DNA of 12,406 bases from Candidatus Brevefilum sp. GTDB taxonomy: Bacteria; Chloroflexota; Anaerolineae; Anaerolineales; Anaerolineaceae. Both the position numbers and the translations under genes were made by a program. Each line of letters opens with the position of its first letter. Position 1 is the first letter of the stretch. The stretch covers positions 1 to 12,406 of the forward strand of contig SLIC01000134.1 of the NCBI GenBank assembly GCA_007135845.1, given 5' to 3'. The notes under the pieces were generated by a model. That model did no database searches, was not told where the DNA came from, and was given only the letters and a program-made list of their open reading frames with translations. Positions 1-6,384 of the stretch are shown here, one piece after another.

Positions 1-87
1 CATTAAGATTTGACACTTAATCTGAAGACCAAAAAGAACTAATAGGAATTATCTTTGCTGAAAAATGTTACGATTTTCGGAACCTGT

Positions 88-200
88 TTTTGTCACGTTG
101 GAAACGTGACCTACATTAACCATAAGCCATTACAATTCGTGTAGGTCAGTGAGATCCTTCCTTAGGACGTGTGGTTTCGTCAGTAATCCACGTGACAAAA
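88..200. repeat. Palindromic MITE/REP-like repeat, copy 1
   Basis: This non-coding element is bounded by an 11-bp perfect terminal inverted repeat, TTTTGTCACGT (88-98) and ACGTGACAAAA (190-200). Inside are two more inverted repeats: GTCACGTT/AACGTGAC with a 3-nt loop (92-99 and 103-110), and TGACCTACA/TGTAGGTCA (107-115 and 140-148). The right third has GTGG...CCAC arms. Folded, it would form a cloverleaf-like set of hairpins. A second copy in the same orientation lies at 11058-11158 with the same order of arms but diverged loops, which points to a dispersed repeat family rather than chance. No transposase and no clear target-site duplication are visible. The element is the main content of the 240 gene-free bases at the left edge. 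Confidence 0.75.
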
Positions 201-212
201 TACCCAAAAGGA

Positions 213-235
213 TTATTATTTCGCTGGAATAATAA
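213..235 (-). terminator. AT-rich hairpin after the 241-591 gene
   Basis: The arms TTATTATT (213-220) and AATAATAA (228-235) form an 8-bp stem with a 7-nt loop. The hairpin lies just beyond the stop codon of the minus-strand gene at 241. Read on the minus strand, a short T-containing run (CCTTTTGGG) follows. The stem has no GC pairs, so it would be a weak terminator at best. Confidence 0.3.
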
Positions 236-240
236 CGAAA

Positions 241-591
241 TTAATCAACATAAAACAACTGGCGCCCGACAAAGATCAAGCGGATTGGGCGGGTACAGGG
301 CGCAACATCCGGCAGGGCAGCCAGCATGGCTGCGACATACACCCCATTAAACGGCGAGAATTCCTCGGCAATCTCCACACCCGTCAGCTCACGGCGGTCC
401 AACAGGGCATTAAAGGCCTCCTCCAGCGTCTCACGGAGAATCGTGCGCGTCTTCCCGCTGATGGCTGGCGAGATCACCACCCCTGCCCCATCCACAGCCT
501 CAACCGCAAAGGGTCGGCCGCGCCCCAGGGTCCTTAACTCCCGTCCATCCAGCATACAAATACTGGGCCAGAACTGATCCCGGGTCAGCAT
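241..591 (-). CDS. Hypothetical protein, 116 aa
   Basis: I do not recognise the family. The ATG at 591 has a good ribosome binding site, GGGGAG, 8 nt upstream (600-605 on the complementary strand), and the frame is open to a TAA at 241. The protein is soluble-looking with no signal peptide or membrane segment. It begins with an MLTRDQFWP segment, has a basic patch near residues 22-26 (LGRGRP), a probable helix rich in Glu/Leu/Arg (about 48-70), and ends in a hydrophobic beta-like stretch (IRLIFVGRQLFYVD). It is transcribed away from the neighbouring metallohydrolase gene and stands alone. A plausible minus-strand promoter lies about 105 bp upstream. The ribosome binding site and the ordinary composition support a real gene; its function cannot be stated. 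Confidence 0.65.
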   Translation of the reverse strand: MLTRDQFWPSICMLDGRELRTLGRGRPFAVEAVDGAGVVISPAISGKTRTILRETLEEAFNALLDRRELTGVEIAEEFSPFNGVYVAAMLAALPDVAPCTRPIRLIFVGRQLFYVD

Positions 592-697
592 TTCTCAAAC
601 TCCCCGTGTGGTTCTTGGTTTTTCAGGTTTTCGACAATTTTCGCTGACACATAATCTTCTATAGCCCGCTCGTCTTCGATGCACATTCATAAGCCCG

Positions 698-728
698 ATT
701 ATACACGATCCTCACCATTCACCATCAA
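698..728 (-). promoter_or_regulatory. Candidate promoter for the 241-591 gene
   Basis: On the minus strand there is a perfect TATAAT (698-703) with TTGATG (723-728) 19 bp upstream. The -10 box is ideal but the spacer is long. A transcript from here would have a leader of roughly 100 nt before the ATG at 591. Confidence 0.35.
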
Positions 729-740
729 GCTGGGCGGGGT

Positions 741-805
741 CACTCAAAGAGTGCTCTTCGAGCAAGCTCGCACCAGCGAAGTGCCAAGCGCCAGGAGGCG
801 CTGGC
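741..805. repeat. Cluster of short hairpins
   Basis: Within 65 bp there are successive inverted repeats with tiny loops. CACTC/GAGTG (741-753) has loop AAA. GCTC/GAGC (753-763) has loop TTC and overlaps CGAGC-AA-GCTCG (759-770). A longer stem GCCA-A-GCGCC/GGCGC-TGGC (783-805) has loop AGGA and one bulged A. No T-run follows any stem on either strand, so these are not simple terminators. The run sits between divergent genes and may be a degraded intergenic repeat. Confidence 0.5.
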
Positions 806-829
806 TCACCTTCTCAAAAAAAGTATAAT
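801..829 (+). promoter_or_regulatory. Promoter giving a probable leaderless start at 837
   Basis: A perfect TATAAT lies at 824-829, and a weak -35 (CTGGCT, 3 of 6 consensus bases) lies at 801-806 with a 17-bp spacer. Transcription would start about 7 nt after the -10 box, at or next to the A of the ATG at 837. The bases between (830-836, TCTCCTC) hold no purine-rich ribosome binding site. Together this indicates a leaderless mRNA. Confidence 0.55.
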
Positions 830-836
830 TCTCCTC

Positions 837-1517
837 ATGCCATCTTCACCCAAGATCTCACAAATCATCCGCTCGGAGCGTAAATCCTTCGGTCTGGAAC
901 TCACCCCGGACGGGCGTCTGATCATCCGTGCCCCAAAACGCGCCACCGACAAGCAGATTCAAGCTGTCGTGGCCCAGAAAGCCGCCTGGATTGCCAAAAA
1001 CCAGGTACGCCTCGCCAACCGCTATCCCGATCTCAAACCCAGGACTTTCACCCCCGGTGAGACCTTCTGGTACCTGGGTGAGCAGTATCCTCTGCAGTTG
1101 GTCAATCGCCGGCAGCCGCTCCTGGACCTCGACGGTGAATTTCTCCTTGCCAGCCATGCCCAACATCAGGCAAAGGAGGTCTTTATCGCCTGGTATCGTG
1201 AGGAAACCCGTCAGATTGTCCACCAATATATCGACTCCTACGCCAGGCTTTATGGCTTCAAAATCAAGGGCGTTCGCATCACCAGCGCCCGCACCCGTCG
1301 GGGGAGCTGCTCCGGAAAGGGCAACCTCAACTTCACCTACCGCCTGTGCATGGCACCATTGTCTGTGATTGAGTATGTTGTGGTGCATGAGCTAGCCCAT
1401 CTTATCGTACATAACCACAGCCGGGCTTTCTGGGCTGAAGTCAGCAGGCTGCTGCCAAACTATCAAAAACAACGTACCTGGCTCAAACTGCAAGGCCCTC
1501 AACTCAACCTGGATTAA
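837..1517 (+). CDS. YgjP/WLM-type metal-dependent hydrolase (DUF45)
   Basis: This 226-aa protein has the full layout of the YgjP-like (DUF45) zinc metallohydrolase family. The N-terminal beta region contains SERKSFGLEL and the DGRLIIRAP segment (15-33). A central helical part follows, then the sequence RRGSCSGKGNLN (154-165), which corresponds to the family's RWGSCS motif with Arg in place of Trp. The zinc motif HELAH is at 184-188, and NHSRAFW (193-199) carries the third ligand, H194. Family members resemble gluzincin peptidases. E. coli YgjP has been linked to UTP hydrolysis, so a proteolytic role should not be assumed. The first ATG matches the family N-terminus. It has no Shine-Dalgarno but sits at the expected start of a TATAAT promoter. 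The local sequence is GC-rich (36 of 60 bases at 961-1020). Confidence 0.9.
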   Translation: MPSSPKISQIIRSERKSFGLELTPDGRLIIRAPKRATDKQIQAVVAQKAAWIAKNQVRLANRYPDLKPRTFTPGETFWYLGEQYPLQLVNRRQPLLDLDGEFLLASHAQHQAKEVFIAWYREETRQIVHQYIDSYARLYGFKIKGVRITSARTRRGSCSGKGNLNFTYRLCMAPLSVIEYVVVHELAHLIVHNHSRAFWAEVSRLLPNYQKQRTWLKLQGPQLNLD

Positions 1518-1592
1518 CCTTAAACACCTGTTTGTTAACCCACCCATAACCAAACAAAAAACGGCTCACAACATTACATGGTTACAATGAAT

Positions 1593-1611
1593 ACATCATG
1601 GAAATTGATGT
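1593..1611. promoter_or_regulatory. Inverted repeat upstream of arsC, possible operator
   Basis: ACATCA (1593-1598) and TGATGT (1606-1611) form a perfect 6-bp inverted repeat around a 7-bp centre, 34 bp before the arsC ATG. A TACAAT (1583-1588) just upstream could be its -10 box, but I found no matching -35. Six-bp arms can arise by chance, so the operator reading is tentative. Confidence 0.25.
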
Positions 1612-1644
1612 TGTGATTAACAAAAATTAATTGGAGATACTTAA

Positions 1645-2079
1645 ATGAGTGAACAGAAAAAGTTAAATGTGCTTTTCTTGTGCACAGGTAATTCTTGCCG
1701 CAGCCAGATGGCAGAAGCCTGGCTGCGAACACTTGGTGGAGACAAATTTGGGGTTTACAGCGCCGGACTCGAGCCGCACGGGATCAACCCCTACACAGTT
1801 ACGGTGATGGAAGAATTGGGAATCGACATGAGCGAACACCGCTCAGAACATCTCGATGTATACAAAGGCAACATCGACTTTGATTACCTGATCACCGTGT
1901 GCGGCAATGCAGACGAACGCTGCCCATTTTTCCCCGGTATGGGCACCCGCCTGCATTGGCCCTTCGAAGACCCGGCTAAATTCATCGGTCCTGAAGATGA
2001 AAAACTGGCCGCCTTCCGTGAGGTGCGCGATCAGATCAAAGCCAGGATTCAAGCCTGGCTGGACGAAATCAGTGATTAG
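1645..2079 (+). CDS. arsC: Arsenate reductase, thioredoxin-coupled type
   Basis: The 144-aa cytoplasmic enzyme reduces arsenate to arsenite, which can then be exported. It has the low-molecular-weight phosphatase fold of S. aureus/B. subtilis ArsC. The P-loop CX5R is C13-TGNSC-R19, followed by SQMAEAW. The second and third redox cysteines are C86 and C93 in VCGNADERCP; their 7-residue spacing matches Cys82/Cys89 of the S. aureus enzyme. D109 in the DPAKF segment is the expected general acid. All three redox cysteines point to electron supply by thioredoxin rather than glutaredoxin. The start has GGAG at 1633-1636, 8 nt from the ATG. No arsR, acr3 or arsB gene lies in the window, so this is an orphan copy. 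A hairpin that can end transcription follows. Confidence 0.95.
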   Translation: MSEQKKLNVLFLCTGNSCRSQMAEAWLRTLGGDKFGVYSAGLEPHGINPYTVTVMEELGIDMSEHRSEHLDVYKGNIDFDYLITVCGNADERCPFFPGMGTRLHWPFEDPAKFIGPEDEKLAAFREVRDQIKARIQAWLDEISD

Positions 2080-2117
2080 GTCTTAGCCTGGCAACAATGC
2101 ACTATTGTTTAAAACCA

Positions 2118-2144
2118 CAGAGACGCCCAAACTGAGCGTCTCTG
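2118..2144. terminator. Bidirectional terminator between arsC and the M3 peptidase gene
   Basis: A perfect 9-bp GC-containing stem, CAGAGACGC (2118-2126) with GCGTCTCTG (2136-2144), surrounds a 9-nt loop. It lies 38 bp after the arsC stop and 38 bp after the stop of the converging peptidase gene. The minus-strand side is followed by TGGTTTT, a reasonable U-tract. The plus-strand side has only CATTTG, so it should work better for the peptidase gene. Confidence 0.7.
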
Positions 2145-2182
2145 CATTTGAGAAAATTTCAAGGTGACACTACGCTTCAAGC

Positions 2183-3979
2183 TTACAATTCACAATAGCG
2201 ATCGATACGCTTCTTGACCACGGCCAGGCTGTTCGCCCAGAAATCCTTGCTGCGGATATCAATGTCAAACCGGGCAGCCAGATCAGCCGCAGAAGCTTCA
2301 CCCGTGCTTGACAGCAAGCGTTTATAATCGGCAATGAAATCCTCCCCACGCTGCTGGTAAATGGCGTACAAACCCACCCCAAATAACATCCCGAAGGCAT
2401 ACGGGAAATTATAAAAAGACAAGCCAGCATAATAGTAATGCGGCTTCCAGGTCCACATGAACTTATGGCGGTAATCTGCATCCAGCCCTTCACCATAGGT
2501 CTGAGCCTGGGCTGCTTCCATGATCTCGCACAATTCATCGGCGCTCAGTTCAGACTTTTCCCGGCGCTCAAAAACCTCTTTTTCAAAGAGGAAGCGGGAA
2601 TAGATGTCCACAATCACCTGGGCGTCACTGATCAAAGCGGTCTCTAACAGAGCCAGTTCAGCCTCCGGATCATGGATCGTGTTCATCACAGCATTAAAAA
2701 CGATCGTCTCGCACATGATCGAAGCGGTCTCAGCCATTGTCATCGGCGTACCTCGTTGGAGCGGGGTCTTCCCAGCCAGGAACATGTTGTAATTATGGTA
2801 CCCATGCCCTAATTCGTGGGCGATGGTCATCACCTGGTCTAAAGAACCATCGAAATTGCATAAAATGCGCGATTCCTTAACAGCGGGCACAGACATACAA
2901 AATGCACCACCGCGCTTACCCGGCCGCTGTTCAGCATCAATCCAGTTCTGTCTAAAAGCTGTCTCGGCAAAGGCACGTAAGTCTGGTGAAAATTTTTCAA
3001 AATTGGTGAGAATAAATTCCGCTGCGTCATCAAAAGAATAAGACTTTTCTAACTTGCCGGTGGGTGCAAACAGGTTCCACCACGGCAGCGCATCCCCACC
3101 AAAGCGAGCAGCCTTGGCTTTGAAATATCGGCGGAACGCAGGGAAAGACTCTTCCATTGCCTGCATCATGGCGTCTAAAGTATCCTGATCAATGCGTGCA
3201 TGGTCAATCGGTTGGTGCAGTGCATCCCGCCGCCCTCGGTGCTTGTTCAGGGTGTTCACCCAACCCTTGACCCCATTCATACAGGCTGCCAGTGGTTCTT
3301 TGACCGATTCCCAGGCTTCAAATTCGGCTGCGTAAGCCCGCTTACGTACATCTTCATCATGGTGGGAGTACAGGTTGATCAAAGCAGGCATTGGCAGGGT
3401 TTTGACTTCACCTTCCAGCTCAAAGTCGACAGTTTTCTGGGAGGTTACCGTTCCCTGCAGCTTGCTCCAGGCATTCGACCCAGACAGGCTCAAGTCCCGG
3501 GAGAGGATCTCCTCTGCTTCTCTCATCAGGTATTGACTTTGCTCAGCAATTTCCGATACCGGGAAGGCATGCTCGCCAGCACTGCCGCCTAAGGCCAACA
3601 CAGCCGGTAATTGATCTTTAAATTGGCCAATCCAGGCTTCGAGCAAAACGCTCACCTTCTGGATTTCCACCATCACCTGGTCAAATTGAGAGTTCATCCG
3701 GTTCGCAACCTGGTTATACGAGTCCGTTGAAATGAAGGAATGAAAATAAGCCTCAATCGTATCTGCTTTTTCAAGCAAAGCATTAAACTTGTCGACCATG
3801 CTGCTGATGGCTTGATTGATCAACTCCGGATTGCTGCTGGTGTCAACCTTAGATAATGAATCCAGGTAGTGATTGCGCAATGCCTCAGTTGCTGACTTAA
3901 CCCATTCAATATCCTTGGTCAGCTCAGGTGAGTCCAGACCAGAATAAACATTTGAAAGATTCCAACGTGGGGGTGTCAT
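2183..3979 (-). CDS. pepF: M3 family oligoendopeptidase (PepF-like)
   Basis: This 598-aa zinc peptidase degrades short peptides in the cytoplasm. Length and layout fit the PepF/M3 oligoendopeptidases: a long helical N-terminal region (about 1-200) precedes the peptidase domain. The zinc motif HELGH is at 388-392 (H388 and H392 bind zinc, E389 is the catalytic base), and the third ligand is E417 in MAETAS, 25 residues on. The C-terminal part contains HYYYAGLSFYNFPYAFG (514-530), the Tyr/His-rich segment that forms part of the substrate site in this family. There is no signal peptide. The ATG has an ideal AGGAGG (3989-3994 complement) 9 nt upstream. The gene has its own promoter and a palindrome in its leader, so it is probably independent of the PHP gene upstream. 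Confidence 0.93.
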   Translation of the reverse strand: MTPPRWNLSNVYSGLDSPELTKDIEWVKSATEALRNHYLDSLSKVDTSSNPELINQAISSMVDKFNALLEKADTIEAYFHSFISTDSYNQVANRMNSQFDQVMVEIQKVSVLLEAWIGQFKDQLPAVLALGGSAGEHAFPVSEIAEQSQYLMREAEEILSRDLSLSGSNAWSKLQGTVTSQKTVDFELEGEVKTLPMPALINLYSHHDEDVRKRAYAAEFEAWESVKEPLAACMNGVKGWVNTLNKHRGRRDALHQPIDHARIDQDTLDAMMQAMEESFPAFRRYFKAKAARFGGDALPWWNLFAPTGKLEKSYSFDDAAEFILTNFEKFSPDLRAFAETAFRQNWIDAEQRPGKRGGAFCMSVPAVKESRILCNFDGSLDQVMTIAHELGHGYHNYNMFLAGKTPLQRGTPMTMAETASIMCETIVFNAVMNTIHDPEAELALLETALISDAQVIVDIYSRFLFEKEVFERREKSELSADELCEIMEAAQAQTYGEGLDADYRHKFMWTWKPHYYYAGLSFYNFPYAFGMLFGVGLYAIYQQRGEDFIADYKRLLSSTGEASAADLAARFDIDIRSKDFWANSLAVVKKRIDRYCEL

Positions 3980-4020
3980 TAAAAGGTGCCTCCTGATTAA
4001 ATAGCGTTAATACATTATCG

Positions 4021-4045
4021 ATTAGCCCCATTATAATGGGCTAAT
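4021..4045. promoter_or_regulatory. Near-perfect palindrome in the leader of the M3 peptidase gene, candidate operator
   Basis: ATTAGCCC (4021-4028) and GGGCTAAT (4038-4045) flank a self-complementary ATTATAAT (4030-4037). Only one unpaired C (4029) breaks full symmetry over 25 bp. It lies just downstream of the predicted minus-strand start site of the peptidase promoter, a position where a bound dimeric repressor would block transcription. No T-run follows on the minus strand, which argues against a terminator. Confidence 0.5.
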
Positions 4046-4055
4046 TCCTCAGACA

Positions 4056-4085
4056 ATTATAAGCATCGATTGGTTTTCTTTACAA
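4056..4085 (-). promoter_or_regulatory. Promoter for the M3 peptidase gene
   Basis: On the minus strand TTGTAA (4080-4085) and a perfect TATAAT (4056-4061) are separated by 18 bp. The predicted start near 4049 gives a leader of about 70 nt that contains the 4021-4045 palindrome. Confidence 0.5.
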
Positions 4086-4148
4086 GTATTACCATCGGGC
4101 TTCTCTCACGCCCCAATCTGGACTTTGATCAACCATACTGCAGCTAAA

Positions 4149-5042
4149 TTAATGCGCAAAGTTTATGGCACTGAGCAAATCGTCAAGCATGCGTTTCTCG
4201 TCATCTTTACACGCTATCCCGCCGATTGTAATACTTTTCTTCGTCTTACCATGAAAATCACTGCCGCATGTCATCAAAAGCCGATTCGAAAGGACTGCCT
4301 CCCGATAAAAAGCTTCTTGCTGCTGATTATGGTAACTGGTGTAAACCTCAACGCCCTGGATGCCTGCTTCGATGACCTTTTGGAGAAATACTGAATCCTC
4401 TTTGACATTAATACCGGGATGCGCCAGAACCGGCACCCCCTGGTTTTCCTGGACAATTTCGATGGCTTTAGAGAGATGCATAAATGTCATTGGCGCATAG
4501 GCTGGTTTTCCCTGCGAGCAATAATCCCAATAGAAATTGACGTATGGGTTGTCACTGCGTTTCCCACTTCCGCGGTAAGGGTCCAACAGCGGGTTCTTTC
4601 CCTCATGATCATAAAACAAAGCCGCTTCCGCTATCATTTCACCCGTCACAACACCATCAAAAGCCAAACCAGCCAGCATCTCATCATCAAAATCGATCCC
4701 CAATTGGCGCACCTTGTGTATTAATTCCGTGGAAATATCTTGCTCTTGTTTATGCACTTCATCTTCAATGGTATAAAACACCGGGGCGTTATGGTCAATC
4801 CCGTAACCCACTAAATGTAGAACAACACCCTCAAAAACACAATCGAGTTCAACAGCCGGGATTATTTCAACTTGTCTGCCAGCAGCGGCAGCACATGCCG
4901 GCTCAACACCCTTCACTGAGTTGTGGTCGGTCAGGGCAGCATGTGTGATTCCCGCGTGCAGGCAAAGGTCAACCAGCTCTCTGGGAGAAAATTCGCCGTC
5001 GTTGCTGTAATTAGAATGAAGGTGAAGATCAAGTTTTGTCAC
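4149..5042 (-). CDS. PHP-domain metal-dependent phosphoesterase
   Basis: The 297-aa protein carries the metal-binding motifs of the PHP superfamily in order: HLHSNYSND (H7, H9, D15), TDHN (D39, H40), PAVEL (E65), LHLVGYG (H76), LAHPG (H208), YHN (H238) and GSDFHG (D262, H264). A complete set of ligands predicts an active trinuclear-metal phosphoesterase. The single-domain form resembles the YciV/TrpH group, whose members act as RNase AM or as nucleoside 3',5'-bisphosphate phosphatases. An insertion at about 130-185 (YDHEGKNPLLDPYRGSGK and following) sits where that group has its extra domain. The exact substrate cannot be read from sequence. The start codon is GTG (5042) with AAAGGA 9 nt upstream. 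It lies between two other minus-strand genes with gaps over 130 bp, so an operon is not evident. Confidence 0.88.
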   Translation of the reverse strand: MTKLDLHLHSNYSNDGEFSPRELVDLCLHAGITHAALTDHNSVKGVEPACAAAAGRQVEIIPAVELDCVFEGVVLHLVGYGIDHNAPVFYTIEDEVHKQEQDISTELIHKVRQLGIDFDDEMLAGLAFDGVVTGEMIAEAALFYDHEGKNPLLDPYRGSGKRSDNPYVNFYWDYCSQGKPAYAPMTFMHLSKAIEIVQENQGVPVLAHPGINVKEDSVFLQKVIEAGIQGVEVYTSYHNQQQEAFYREAVLSNRLLMTCGSDFHGKTKKSITIGGIACKDDEKRMLDDLLSAINFAH

Positions 5043-5173
5043 AGGTTGAAATCCTTTGTATGAAATAATTTATTCGAAATAAAACTAATCACGGATTCTG
5101 CTTAGCAGACATGCATGCAATTTGTCCGTCACAATACAATCACTAAAGCTAATGGAATATCACTTTGCCTGAG

Positions 5174-5557
5174 TTAACAGGTTCCATGGGCCAGAAACGC
5201 AACCGCTACACCCTTCCTAACAAGTTCATTGTAAACCTGGCAGGCTTTGGGTGTCTTTTCAATGATCAATGTCTCAATACCCGCATCCACAACTGCCTGG
5301 CGGGTTTTCTTCGGCACCCGCATCGCCCCGTTCACACCATTGCCGATCACTAAAACCCTAACACCGGGTTTTAACGCACAGGCAACCATCTTTGGCAGCA
5401 AGCGATGTCCCTTACGGGCAGACCAGGGTTCAACCACCCCGTCAACAATGCAGATATCCTTACCAACACCCCTGCCATCTGCTGCGTGGACAACGCCCTG
5501 AATCTGGAATTCTCCCCATTTAAAGGATTCAATGGCGCCATCAGCATCCGTAAACAT
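5174..5557 (-). CDS. Mth938-like (DUF498/NDUFAF3-type) protein
   Basis: This 127-aa protein matches the small Mth938-like fold. SFKWGEFQIQG (about 11-21) comes first, a KGH motif (49-51) and VIGNGVNG (69-76) lie in the middle, and the C-terminus is KTPKACQVYNELVRKGVAVAF followed by a final HGTC, where relatives usually end in a similar HLTC. In eukaryotes the family includes the complex I assembly factor NDUFAF3 and AAMDC. The bacterial role is unknown. The frame is open to 5659, but a near-consensus promoter lies within that extension and GAAAGG (5564-5569 complement) is 6 nt from the ATG at 5557, so the shorter start is preferred. A second ATG directly before it (5560) is possible. The gene is divergent from the 5691-6098 gene. 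Confidence 0.85.
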   Translation of the reverse strand: MFTDADGAIESFKWGEFQIQGVVHAADGRGVGKDICIVDGVVEPWSARKGHRLLPKMVACALKPGVRVLVIGNGVNGAMRVPKKTRQAVVDAGIETLIIEKTPKACQVYNELVRKGVAVAFLAHGTC

Positions 5558-5629
5558 CATAAACCTTTCAATAAAACCTGCGCGGCAAGTACTCCAAAAC
5601 AGCCCCACAGGTATAATTAGAATTACTTG

Positions 5630-5659
5630 ATTATAATGGGAACCTGTCACAAGTGACAA
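5630..5659 (-). promoter_or_regulatory. Strong promoter for the Mth938-like gene
   Basis: On the minus strand TTGTCA (5654-5659, 5 of 6 consensus) and a perfect TATAAT (5630-5635) are 18 bp apart. This is among the best promoter matches in the window. It falls inside the longer possible reading frame and so also decides the start of the 5174-5557 gene. A second TATAAT occurs on the plus strand at 5632-5637 and might serve the divergent gene, but no good plus-strand -35 was found. Confidence 0.65.
5645..5658. promoter_or_regulatory. 14-bp palindrome overlapping the -35 box, candidate operator
   Basis: TGTCAC (5645-5650) and GTGACA (5653-5658) are perfect inverted repeats around AA. The right half overlaps the -35 box of the minus-strand promoter, and the site lies 33 bp before the divergent plus-strand ATG at 5691. 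Its position would suit a regulator that controls both genes. The regulator is unknown. Confidence 0.5.
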
Positions 5660-5690
5660 ACCCTCTTTGTCAGCAGCACGAAAGGACTTT

Positions 5691-6098
5691 ATGGCGTTTC
5701 AAATCACACCGGAATGGACAATCGATCTCTCGGATGAATTTGATACCAGGGTTGAAGATGAAAAAATGATCTTCTGGAAAACCGGGATCACGGTTGTTGT
5801 CGCCGCATTTCGGCTGCCCGAAAAGACGGGGAAGCTTGACATCCTGAATAAAATCCAGAAGACAATACCCGAAAACATTATCGAAACACTCGTCTCTACC
5901 TCGGGGGAAATCGTTGGATTAGGGTACACAAAAATCCATAAAGAGCTGGATGAAAAGAACCGCCTCTCCCTCTACACCTTCACCTCCAGCGACACCTCCT
6001 GCCTCCAAGTAGCTTTTTATCTCGATAACCCGGAAGATTTAGACTGGGCAAAATCGGTTTGGGAGCAAATCGTCTATATTCCTAAAAGCGACGAGTAA
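5691..6098 (+). CDS. Hypothetical protein, 135 aa
   Basis: I do not recognise a named family with certainty. The protein starts MAFQITPEWTIDLSDEF. It has alternating strands (ITVVVAAFRLP at about 32-42), a helix (about 47-60), further strands (SLYTFTSS and LQVAFYL) and a C-terminal helix in the DLDWAKSVWEQIV segment. The alpha/beta pattern vaguely recalls DcrB/PsbP-like folds, which is only a guess. No signal peptide or membrane segment is seen, so it is probably cytoplasmic. ATG 5691 is preferred over an upstream TTG (5667) because AAAGGA lies at 5681-5686 just before it and the TTG has no ribosome binding site. It is divergent from the Mth938-like gene and may share its control region. Confidence 0.75.
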   Translation: MAFQITPEWTIDLSDEFDTRVEDEKMIFWKTGITVVVAAFRLPEKTGKLDILNKIQKTIPENIIETLVSTSGEIVGLGYTKIHKELDEKNRLSLYTFTSSDTSCLQVAFYLDNPEDLDWAKSVWEQIVYIPKSDE

Positions 6099-6293
6099 CC
6101 TATTCGAGCTGTCAAGTGGCATCTAAATATCGACCTGTTGAAAAACCGATGGTATCCATGAAATCACACATTGAACAGATAATGGTTTTTGTTTTAATGT
6201 AAATCATCACAATTTTTACGTAAGCGTGACGCATGCATCGCCCTTACTTTTCTGAGCTCATTGAATATCGTTTTCATAATAATTGATTGTCTC

Positions 6294-6322
6294 TTTACTT
6301 TTCTTGAAGTCAGGTATATAAT
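6294..6322 (+). promoter_or_regulatory. Promoter for the GIN-domain/pentapeptide gene pair
   Basis: TTTACT (6294-6299, 4 of 6) and a perfect TATAAT (6317-6322) are separated by exactly 17 bp, giving a leader of about 56 nt before ATG 6385. The rest of the 286-bp gap from 6099 is AT-rich with only weak inverted repeats. Confidence 0.6.
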
Positions 6323-6384
6323 TAATTAATAATTCGACATACACAGTTTGATTTATTAAAACCAAGAACAGGAGTTTCAATCTG

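Noticed and set aside
858..1388. Minus-strand open frame of 176 codons opposite the YgjP-like gene
   Set aside because: It lies wholly within the conserved metallohydrolase gene on the other strand, has no recognisable domain, and reflects GC-rich codon composition.
3200..3592. Plus-strand open frame of 130 codons opposite the M3 peptidase gene
   Set aside because: Its protein has no family features, and the other strand encodes a well-conserved peptidase across the whole interval.
4544..4948. Plus-strand open frame of 134 codons opposite the PHP gene
   Set aside because: The His/Gln/Pro-rich translation is typical of an antisense shadow; the PHP motifs are on the minus strand.
5558..5659. 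N-terminal extension of the Mth938-like protein to 5659
   Set aside because: The extension contains the TTGTCA/TATAAT promoter, has no ribosome binding site, and does not match the family N-terminus.
5667..5690. TTG start for the 135-aa unknown protein
   Set aside because: No ribosome binding site lies before it, while AAAGGA directly precedes the ATG at 5691.
6220..6247. GTAAG/CTTAC inverted repeat followed by TTTT, as terminator of the 5691-6098 gene
   Set aside because: The stem is only 5 bp with a long loop and is 120 bp past the stop codon.
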